Positions 15,921 through 21,403 of a stretch of DNA of 21,403 nucleotides are shown in pieces. Made by a program: the position numbers and the translations under genes. Numbering within the stretch: position 1 is the stretch's first letter; each line of letters starts with the position of its first letter. Under the pieces are notes generated by a model, which saw only the letters and a list, made by a program, of their open reading frames with translations, was not told the origin of the DNA and ran no database searches. Source of the stretch: a virus; IMG/VR virus record IMGVR_UViG_3300020445_000095, positions 1 to 21,403 of that record; one strand, 5' to 3'.

Positions 15921-16723
15921 ACACCCAATTTGCGGAAAGTTCCTTCGGGTTCAGTACCTACCAAATTAGAAGAATCTCTAACGATCTGAGGTGAATTAAC
16001 ATTAAACCTACCATCATTGGCAGTATCAAACCTATATCTCTCCATTTGGAATTGTATATTCAGTTCCATAAGAGATCTCTGGTCATTATTTAAAGACTGT
16101 GTTCCTAGATTCTTTGGAAATACACCATACATCCTATAAACTGCTGATGCTGCATTCATTCTTATCTTAAAATCATTTACATTACTACCTTCTTCTGCTA
16201 TTTTAGTCAACCATACATTAGATCCACCTTCCCACTTAATAATATCTACCTGAGTCACATACTGTTCATATATTCCTACAGTATTATCTGCATCAGAAGC
16301 ACAGTTGTGCATCCATTGCTCAAAATATGCCCTATGTTGCTGATCTTTAGTTGTTATAAAAGTTACATCCAAATCTGTTGGGGACTGTCCACTAGCATAA
16401 CTACGGTTCATTCCATGAACATGTGCTTCAGTAGTTGTTACATTTCGAGAAGGGATAGTAACATTATTTGCAAATAAACTTAAATTCTTTTTTATATTCC
16501 TTTGATTAGCATCTGAAGGTAGCCATCCTGTACGAGTATTACCACGCAAAGATGTTGAGATCATGCAAAGAGGTGAATTAAAAACAATCTCGTATAAGTT
16601 ATTGCGTGCGGGTTCCAAATGACCCATTGCAATTGCTTCCTTAAATGTTTCGAAATAATTTGGACTATAGTCCAAAGTATCCACTGTTGCTGTTTTATCT
16701 TTTGCTTGTATTTGTAATACCAT
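15917..16723 (-). CDS. 54: Baseplate tail-tube initiator gp54-like
   Basis: A 268-residue protein (T4 gp54: 320). The tube-like core is visible: NNLYEIVFNSP near residue 41, LFANNVTIPSRNVTTTEAHV near 88-107, then DLDVTFITTKDQQHRAYFEQ near 119-138. A final strand set follows, with VYRMYGVFPKNLG and LMELNIQFQMERYRF near 192-235. In T4, gp54 caps the central hub and starts tube polymerisation together with gp48. The start overlaps the stop of the preceding unknown gene (TAATG). No lipid signal or membrane segment. Similarity to T4 is distant, but the fold pattern and neighbouring gp26, gp48 and gp53 agree. Confidence 0.75.
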   Translation of the reverse strand: MVLQIQAKDKTATVDTLDYSPNYFETFKEAIAMGHLEPARNNLYEIVFNSPLCMISTSLRGNTRTGWLPSDANQRNIKKNLSLFANNVTIPSRNVTTTEAHVHGMNRSYASGQSPTDLDVTFITTKDQQHRAYFEQWMHNCASDADNTVGIYEQYVTQVDIIKWEGGSNVWLTKIAEEGSNVNDFKIRMNAASAVYRMYGVFPKNLGTQSLNNDQRSLMELNIQFQMERYRFDTANDGRFNVNSPQIVRDSSNLVGTEPEGTFRKLGV

Positions 16724-17199
16724 TAAACCCTACTCCATATATGGCTACTGGGAAGATCCATCCACATACCACCTCTCTTAATCCAGAACTCTTCTAGTGG
16801 AAGAGGTGTCCAATTCTTAAAGTTATCCCTAGGTACATCCATAGCTTGTGATATACTAGACATAAAGTATTTATGATGGCACTGCATAGGATACTGATTA
16901 GACCCAGTAGCCCACTGTCTCCCCACTGCTCGTCTGAATTCTGGTCTCAAATAATGTAAGTTACCACCAGAAAATTGTCCTTTACCGAGATTTCTATCCA
17001 ATACCTGCACCATAGGATACTTGTCATACCATGGTAAAGGTGGAGATGGTGTTTGTGGACTATACTCAAAAAATAATATATCACCAGTCATAAACCCACC
17101 ATCGTACGGTTGTAGACCATAAACCAACTGTGAACGATACCATTTCTTACTCTTTGGTGCACCGCCAGCTAAATCCTTTATGTCATTAAATATGCTCAT
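16723..17199 (-). CDS. Conserved-looking unknown protein (158 aa) between gp4 and gp54
   Basis: Unrecognised. I take the ATG at 17199, which overlaps the gp4 stop as ATGA, rather than the in-frame ATG at 17253 that lies inside gp4; the longer form would have 176 residues. The protein starts MSIFNDIKDLAGG. It has an aromatic-rich core: KKWYRSQLVYGLQPYDGGF, then TGDILFFEYSP, PLPWYDKYPMVQVLD and NLHYLRPEF. The TGDILFFEY...MVQVLD pattern suggests a small beta-barrel of SH3-like type. A late Trp-rich part ends MWMDLPSSHIWSRV. Translational coupling with gp4 and gp54 suggests a virion or tail-assembly role, which is inference only. Confidence 0.7.
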   Translation of the reverse strand: MSIFNDIKDLAGGAPKSKKWYRSQLVYGLQPYDGGFMTGDILFFEYSPQTPSPPLPWYDKYPMVQVLDRNLGKGQFSGGNLHYLRPEFRRAVGRQWATGSNQYPMQCHHKYFMSSISQAMDVPRDNFKNWTPLPLEEFWIKRGGMWMDLPSSHIWSRV

Positions 17200-17639
17200 A
17201 CCCTGAGTTCTTTTTCTGTTAATATCATAAATTTCATTTGACGATCCTTGCAATAACTATCTGCTGCCTTCCATTTGGCGTTATTTACTGCAAAAGTCTT
17301 TACTTCTGATAAATAGGATCTAGTTACCTTAACCTTCTTAACTGGACGTTTCGGTTGCTGAGTTTGTGCATAAGGTTTAATTTCGATAATGCTCTTTGCG
17401 AGCTTTCCCGTTCGGGTTCTTGCCTTAACATAAAAATCGGGAAAATAACGATGGATCCGATTATCCACGGGACTGCGATAAGGTATAATAATTTCTTCAC
17501 TTCCCCACTCCATAACGTTTTCATTTTTGTCACACCAGTGCATAAATTTCTTTTCCCACAAAGACCTATAAATAATGTTGGTGGGATCCCCTTTATATTT
17601 TTTGTAGTTTTGAGGTCTAAACTTTCCAGAATAAGACAT
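17196..17639 (-). CDS. 4: Head completion protein gp4-like (PD-(D/E)XK nuclease fold)
   Basis: 147 residues from the ATG at 17639. The start MSYSGKFRPQNYKKYKGDP aligns directly with T4 gp4 MAYSGKWVPKNISKYRGDP (150 residues). An ATG at 17687 would add 16 residues without support in T4. GGAG lies 6 nt before the chosen start. In T4, gp4 acts late in head completion before tail joining. The sequence keeps a TnsA/PD-(D/E)XK nuclease layout: SLWEKKFMHW at the start, RYFPDFYVK near residue 65, then IIEIKPYAQT near 86 (Asp...Glu-x-Lys). The stop overlaps the next gene (ATGA). The start codon overlaps that of divergent gp48. Confidence 0.9.
   Translation of the reverse strand: MSYSGKFRPQNYKKYKGDPTNIIYRSLWEKKFMHWCDKNENVMEWGSEEIIIPYRSPVDNRIHRYFPDFYVKARTRTGKLAKSIIEIKPYAQTQQPKRPVKKVKVTRSYLSEVKTFAVNNAKWKAADSYCKDRQMKFMILTEKELRV
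17567..17574 (+). promoter_or_regulatory. Late promoter TATAAATA for gp48-gp53
   Basis: An exact plus-strand TATAAATA lying inside the gp4 coding region, 63 nt before the gp48 start. It is the only perfect late box found facing the plus-strand operon, so gp48-gp53 transcription probably begins within gp4 antisense to it. Confidence 0.7.
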
Positions 17640-18783
17640 GTCAACTCCAGTAGCAACTAATACATCTAGCTCTAAAGGTTCTGCCACGAGATATATATAC
17701 CCTTCTATTGCACCAGATGGTCCATTATCATCAGATAAGGAGATAAGAGGTGGTAGGCAATGGCAGTCTAAAGCTCTAGATTATCTTAAGTTAACCATTT
17801 ACGATCCTTCTATACAAAGCCCATATACATGGGTTGGTGGTAAAGAAGCAGGTGACTATGGTAAATTTAAGGGTAGTGCAAGTGATGAACAAGGTATATA
17901 CAGCTCTATTTATCTACATATGCCTCATCAGTTAAATGAGAACTATTCAGTCAAGTATAATAGAGCAACATTAGGACCATTTGGCGGTGCTTTAGAACAA
18001 GCAGTTGCTGGAGCAAATGCGAAAGATGGTACGAGTAACGTTGCTACGCAACTAAACGCAGGTGCAGGAACTGGTGCTTCTCAAGCAGTATTTGGTGCTA
18101 TAAGTGGTTTATTTAATGATGCTTCTCAGCAACTGAATGTTGATGGTAATCTATCAAGAGATCAAATAGTTGGATTAACCAAGCAAAGAGTTTTTAACCC
18201 ATACGAAGAAACAGTATTCGAGGGAACAAATTATCGTAGTCATAACTTTGACTTTGATCTAGTACCAAGAAACAGTAAAGAAGTAACAGAAATATACCAG
18301 ATTATTAATACATTAAGAGATTCCATGTTACCTGGTATGGATGGAACCAAAAACCAATGGTTAACTATTCCTAGATTCTTTAAAGCTGCTCTTGTAAGAT
18401 TCGAACCAGCACAAGGTCAAGTAAATTCTGGTGATAACGAAGGACGAGGATTGGGTAGACCTGCAACATTATCACGAATCCTACAATTCCCTGTAAAAAT
18501 GGTTCTTGTAAATATGGATGTCAATCTAACTCCCATGGGATCCCATACAAGTTTAAGAGATATGACTGCTATGAAGAGATATCAGGATCTTGGTCCTGCT
18601 GCATATAAACTAACATTATCCTTTGATGAGACTGCACTTATCACTCGTAACATGCTTGAGGGTGGTACTGGTTACAAATCAGACTGGGATGGAGTTGGTG
18701 ATGAAGCAAAAGATATGGATCAATTTAACTTCTTCGAAGAGAAGAAAGAAGATGGTAAAGAAGGTACGGAGGCTGATAAGTAA
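17638..18783 (+). CDS. 48: Baseplate tail-tube cap protein gp48-like
   Basis: A 381-residue protein (T4 gp48: 364). Similarity to T4 gp48 is seen in the centre: AVFGAISGLFND corresponds to AVFGALESITQG. Near residues 200-223, HNFDFDLVPRNSKEVTEIYQ corresponds to KVFTWDLTPRSTEDLMAIIN. The late part (PVKMVLVNMDVNLTPMG and YKLTLSFDETALITRNML) matches the T4 C-terminal tube-like strands. gp48 sits on the hub and, with gp54, starts the tail tube. A charged tail follows (FFEEKKEDGKEGTEADK). No strong ribosome site precedes the ATG. The next gene overlaps by one base (TAATG), after a GGAGG inside the last codons. Confidence 0.85.
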   Translation: MSTPVATNTSSSKGSATRYIYPSIAPDGPLSSDKEIRGGRQWQSKALDYLKLTIYDPSIQSPYTWVGGKEAGDYGKFKGSASDEQGIYSSIYLHMPHQLNENYSVKYNRATLGPFGGALEQAVAGANAKDGTSNVATQLNAGAGTGASQAVFGAISGLFNDASQQLNVDGNLSRDQIVGLTKQRVFNPYEETVFEGTNYRSHNFDFDLVPRNSKEVTEIYQIINTLRDSMLPGMDGTKNQWLTIPRFFKAALVRFEPAQGQVNSGDNEGRGLGRPATLSRILQFPVKMVLVNMDVNLTPMGSHTSLRDMTAMKRYQDLGPAAYKLTLSFDETALITRNMLEGGTGYKSDWDGVGDEAKDMDQFNFFEEKKEDGKEGTEADK

Positions 18784-19640
18784 TGGCATATTTTAGATCT
18801 CTACCTAACGTAAGAGTTAGGACAAAAAGTACAAGAAGCAATAACGTAGAACCTTGGGTTGTTGCAAAAAACATCTTCAGACGAATAAAACTGATAGATG
18901 ACATACAAGGTAGTATATTGGGTTTTAACCAATATACTATTGGTAATGACGTAAAACCCTATCAGGTAGCACAGGACGTATATAATGATTCATCATATGA
19001 TTGGATTCTTATGCTGTGCAACAATATAACCAATATGTACAAAGAATGGCCAATGTCTGAACATGAACTACATAACTACGTTCTGAAGAAATATGGTAGT
19101 GCAGACGATGTTCACCATTATGAGACAAATGAGGTAAAAACCGATAAAGGTGAAATTATATTAAAGAAAGGAATGGAGGTAAATGGGGAATTTCGTTATT
19201 ATAGGTCAGATGGCACTATAGTCCCAAATGTCACATATCCTGTTTCTAACTGGGAATACGAAAATAACCAAAATACATATAAATCAAATATTTGGATATT
19301 AAAGAAAACTTACGTTTCTGACTTTATTTCAGAATTTAGACAATTAGTCAAATATTCTCCAAATGAAGAAGTTGGAGATGATGACGTTAAGATGACATGG
19401 GGTGCAGTAGAAGAAATCTTCAGTACATCCTCAGAATCATATACTACACGTTATGGTATGGTACCATCTATCGGTTTTGCGTCTTCACAGGAATTGGTCA
19501 ATAGAACCGTTACTGTAGAAGTTACCGAATCTGGTGCACAGGTAAGAACAGTAGATACATCAAATACTGGTACTAACGCAAGTGGAGTTATATCAGGTAC
19601 TACAGATTCATCAACTACACAGTCAGGTGCTTCATACTAA
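18783..19640 (+). CDS. 53: Baseplate wedge protein gp53-like with extended C-terminus
   Basis: A 285-residue protein (T4 gp53: 196). Residues about 30-90 match T4: DIFRNYKDYFKR-type and YWVLLMCNDNYDPYYGW of T4 correspond to NIFRRIKLID and YDWILMLCNNITNMYKEWPM, followed by the helix HELHNYVLKKYG. A C-terminal segment (LKKTYVSDFISEFRQLVKYS, about 175-195) corresponds to the end of T4 gp53, which links baseplate wedges. Beyond it lie about 85 further residues ending in a Ser/Thr/Gly-rich tail (from about 240), which T4 lacks. It starts by TAATG overlap with gp48, and its own stop overlaps the start of a 31-aa frame. Confidence 0.9.
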   Translation: MAYFRSLPNVRVRTKSTRSNNVEPWVVAKNIFRRIKLIDDIQGSILGFNQYTIGNDVKPYQVAQDVYNDSSYDWILMLCNNITNMYKEWPMSEHELHNYVLKKYGSADDVHHYETNEVKTDKGEIILKKGMEVNGEFRYYRSDGTIVPNVTYPVSNWEYENNQNTYKSNIWILKKTYVSDFISEFRQLVKYSPNEEVGDDDVKMTWGAVEEIFSTSSESYTTRYGMVPSIGFASSQELVNRTVTVEVTESGAQVRTVDTSNTGTNASGVISGTTDSSTTQSGASY

Positions 19641-19735
19641 TGATTGTAGTGAATGGTGAAAATATCAGATTATTCCTTATAATGGTATTAGCGGTCACAT
19701 GGATATTTGTCTTTAACCTTCCAACAGAAGAATAG
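19640..19735 (+). CDS. 31-aa single-pass membrane peptide
   Basis: A short frame, MIVVNGENIRLFLIMVLAVT, then WIFVFNLPTEE, ending TAG. Residues 10-26 form one hydrophobic helix flanked by Arg10 and an acidic end, so a small inner-membrane peptide is likely. The ATG shares one base with the gp53 stop (TAATG), the junction used repeatedly in this window, which supports real translation. No own ribosome site. Function unknown; a lysis or membrane role is only a guess. Confidence 0.5.
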   Translation: MIVVNGENIRLFLIMVLAVTWIFVFNLPTEE

Positions 19736-19767
19736 GTAAAAATACTTAAGCGACCCTACAGACAAAA

Positions 19768-19797
19768 AAATACCCCGAATTTTTATTCGGGGTTTTC
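19768..19797. terminator. Bidirectional intrinsic terminator between convergent units
   Basis: A perfect 8-bp stem, CCCCGAAT (19773-19780) with ATTCGGGG (19785-19792), encloses a TTTT loop. TTTTCTT follows on the plus strand, and an A-run (AAAAAAAT) precedes it, giving a U-run on the minus strand. It sits between the gp48-gp53 unit and the gp32 unit, which converge here. Confidence 0.85.
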
Positions 19798-19821
19798 TTG
19801 TTTCTAAAGGCGAATTATATA

Positions 19822-20292
19822 TCAACCTCCATCGATATCACATCCAATGGTAGCACCAGTCACCACACCGAGTGGTATTGCCCACCATCTTCCATCACCT
19901 CTTGATAATGCTGCACCAGCAGCACCTCCCAGTAATCCACCAGCAATCTTACCATCAGTACAATCATTGGTATCGTACTCGATTGTTTCTCTTCTGGTGT
20001 ACCCACCACCATCTCGGCAGGGTACTTCGACTGTTTCATTCCATGATCTAATATGACCTGGATTGCTTGCTGTACCAGGAATGTACTCTTCACGATACTC
20101 TTGACGAATACATGTCCTATCTGTACTGTATCCTGCAGAAGAACTATCGGGTGATCTTGACACCCGATTGCTATCATCAACCACAAGTCCATCCCAATCC
20201 CTTAACCAGATTCCATCTTGTTGGTAATGGGTGGCTCTTGTTCCTGCTGATACAGGACTAGCAAACAATAGTGCTGCTAATAACAGTTTCAT
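19822..20292 (-). CDS. Secreted glycine-zipper protein downstream of gp32
   Basis: 156 residues with a Sec signal peptide (MKLLLAALLFASPVSA, likely cleaved after the A of VSA). The mature part is polar and contains four cysteines (about positions 61, 91, 111 and 151). A C-terminal glycine-zipper segment, DGKIAGGLLGGAAGAALSRG, is followed by WWAIPLGVVTGATIG, near residues 112-150. Such Gly-zipper hairpins occur in bacterial envelope proteins such as the 17-kDa antigen family. The start overlaps the gp32 stop (TAATG), and a GAGGAGG ribosome site is provided by the acidic gp32 C-terminal codons. A phage-encoded envelope protein suggests a role in the infected host's periplasm, such as superinfection exclusion or lysis; not proven. 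Confidence 0.7.
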   Translation of the reverse strand: MKLLLAALLFASPVSAGTRATHYQQDGIWLRDWDGLVVDDSNRVSRSPDSSSAGYSTDRTCIRQEYREEYIPGTASNPGHIRSWNETVEVPCRDGGGYTRRETIEYDTNDCTDGKIAGGLLGGAAGAALSRGDGRWWAIPLGVVTGATIGCDIDGG

Positions 20293-21200
20293 TAATCCTC
20301 CTCTGCTAATCTAGAAAAGTATGCGAGGTCTGGATCAACCTCTGTCTTTAATGATTCTACAGCACTACCGAACCCACTGGGTGCAGCAGGAGTCTCTTCT
20401 GTAACTGTCACAGGAAGTTCTAGTTCTTCCTCCTCTACACGAGATTGTACTCTCGCTTTTCCTTTACCAAGTACCAAGTTTAGTCTCTTCTCTAGGTCTT
20501 CATAAGACTTAAAGTTCTTAGGACTCGTAAACTCTACTAGAGAATACTCTTGGTTGTAAATTTCTTCCAACTTGGCATCATCATAATCACCTAGAGTTGA
20601 TGGAGCAGAGAACTCGGAACGATCATAGTTCCAGTATCCGTCCTGCTTAACAATCTTTAATTTAAAGTCAGCACCTTTCCAAAAATCAAATGGATTAATA
20701 GGTTGCTCATCCTCAAACTGTGGCTTCATTGCCTCAACTAACTTATCATGGATCTTCTTACCATACTTGTACAAGAAGACACGACCTTCATTCTCTGGAT
20801 GTAATGGATCCTTCACGACTTGGATGTTACTGAAGTAGGAGAGTTTTCTCTTCTGCTTTCTTGCTACATCTTTATCGGAATCAATACCACTGTTCCATAG
20901 TACACGGTTTAGTTCACCGACTGGATCATTCTGACCTAGTGTAGTCAGACTGTTCTCGATGTACCAACCACCTGGTCCTTGGAATGCGTGACTCCAGACC
21001 TGTGCCCATGGTAGTTCCTCTCCTGTTGGTGCAGGAAGGAAACGAATGACTGCATAACCGTTCCCTGCTTTATCGACTTCTGGTTTCCAGAGTCTGTCGT
21101 CAGGACCGTTACCGCCACCCCCTTTACTGCTAAGTTTCTCTAGTTCCTTAGTCAGTTTTGCGACTGAACCAGAGGACTTCTTAAGGGATGCAAATGACAT
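20292..21200 (-). CDS. 32: Single-stranded DNA binding protein gp32-like
   Basis: A 302-residue protein (T4 gp32: 301) that coats ssDNA in phage replication, recombination and repair. It has a basic N-terminal cooperativity region (KLTKELEKLSSK), an OB-fold core with WYIENSLTTLG and SYFSNIQVVKDPLHPENEGR (T4: [20 protein letters not shown]), then YKYGKKI and FWKGADFKLKI. An acidic C-terminus ends LAEED. T4 Zn ligands C77, C87 and C90 are replaced: the T4 ETCSST becomes ENSLTT and CPVCQY becomes DPVGEL. Only the equivalent of H64 may remain. The ribosome site is CGGAGAA. A CATAAATA box lies 58 nt upstream. Confidence 0.95.
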   Translation of the reverse strand: MSFASLKKSSGSVAKLTKELEKLSSKGGGGNGPDDRLWKPEVDKAGNGYAVIRFLPAPTGEELPWAQVWSHAFQGPGGWYIENSLTTLGQNDPVGELNRVLWNSGIDSDKDVARKQKRKLSYFSNIQVVKDPLHPENEGRVFLYKYGKKIHDKLVEAMKPQFEDEQPINPFDFWKGADFKLKIVKQDGYWNYDRSEFSAPSTLGDYDDAKLEEIYNQEYSLVEFTSPKNFKSYEDLEKRLNLVLGKGKARVQSRVEEEELELPVTVTEETPAAPSGFGSAVESLKTEVDPDLAYFSRLAEED

Positions 21201-21257
21201 TTGTATTCTCCGTATTGAGTGTATTTGGCTTGTTTGTACTTTATTATCGTACCTTAT

Positions 21258-21265
21258 TATTTATG
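21258..21265 (-). promoter_or_regulatory. CATAAATA promoter box upstream of gp32
   Basis: Minus-strand CATAAATA differs from the T4 late box only in the first base. It overlaps the stop codon of the preceding gene and lies 58 nt before gp32. The 60-nt leader between (21201-21260) is AT-rich and carries the ribosome site. In T4 the gp32 leader is bound by gp32 itself, but no clear pseudoknot was recognised here. Confidence 0.5.
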
Positions 21266-21403
21266 CGTTGTCAAGTAGTCCTCTTCTCCATGTCTGCAAT
21301 TTCTGTTCCATGGCATCCAAGACTGCCATTAGGTTTTGACCACCTGAGTAGACACTACTGCAAGAGTCTATCCTATCCTTGATCTCCTTGATCTCTTGGT
21401 CTG
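21261..21403 (-). CDS. C-terminal fragment of an unknown gene, partial
   Basis: The last 46 codons of a gene entering from the right: DQEIKEIKDRIDSCSSVYSG, then GQNLMAVLDAMEQKLQTWRR, and a short end before TAA (21263-21261). The heptad-like pattern suggests a coiled coil. It is the gene upstream of gp32 on the same strand. In T4 this position is near gp59 and gp33, but neither is recognisable in this fragment. Confidence 0.65.
   Translation of the reverse strand, partial: DQEIKEIKDRIDSCSSVYSGGQNLMAVLDAMEQKLQTWRRGLLDNA

Noticed and set aside
17640-17687. A longer gp4 starting at 17687
   Set aside because: The extra 16 residues overlap gp48, are absent from T4 gp4, and the 17639 ATG has its own GGAG at good spacing.
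17688-17701. Alternating TATATATA upstream of gp4 on the minus strand as its late promoter
   Set aside because: It does not match TATAAATA, lies about 50 nt from the start within gp48, and simple AT repeats are common by chance.

Overview
The window reads as about 21 kb of a T4-like marine cyanophage (cyanomyovirus), most likely one infecting marine Synechococcus, with Prochlorococcus also possible. Three things point there. First, the T4 core tail and baseplate genes are recognisable: gp32, gp53, gp48, gp4, gp54, gp26, gp27 and gp5. Second, T4-type late promoter boxes (TATAAATA and close variants) are present. Third, genes taken from photosynthetic hosts, CP12 and CpeT, sit inside the baseplate operon. 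No tRNA, CRISPR array, insertion sequence or attachment site was seen. Coding is nearly continuous, and no gene-free stretch exceeds about 180 bases.

Layout from the right end. A partial unknown gene enters at 21403 on the minus strand. It is followed on the same strand by gp32 (single-stranded DNA binding protein) and a small secreted glycine-zipper protein. That unit converges on the plus-strand unit gp48 - gp53 - 31-aa membrane peptide, and a bidirectional hairpin terminator lies between them. gp48 and gp4 are divergent, and their start codons overlap within the single tetranucleotide CATG.

From gp4 leftwards, a long minus-strand run encodes the tail and baseplate hub. In order these are gp4 (head completion, nuclease-like), an unknown 158-aa protein, gp54, gp26, a 63-aa frame, two paralogous 815-835 aa tape-measure-like proteins, gp27, a metabolic cassette (CP12, a 2-oxoglutarate/Fe(II) oxygenase and CpeT) and gp5. 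After these come five small accessory genes, including a solitary Phd-type antitoxin, and then two fibre-like virion proteins, the last of which runs off the left end.

The strongest new observation is a probable programmed -1 ribosomal frameshift at the end of gp26. A T TTT TTC slippery heptamer lies 10 nt downstream of an internal GGAGG. The -1 frame opens exactly at the heptamer and runs without a stop into the 63-aa frame, which directly precedes the tape-measure-like genes. This is the lambda G/GT tail-chaperone layout combined with a dnaX-like stimulator. Also notable are nine TAATG stop/start junctions, a recurring CTAAATA box 23-26 nt upstream of three operon genes, a CP12 lacking its N-terminal cysteine pair, a gp32 lacking three of the four T4 zinc ligands, and a gp5 without its lysozyme domain.
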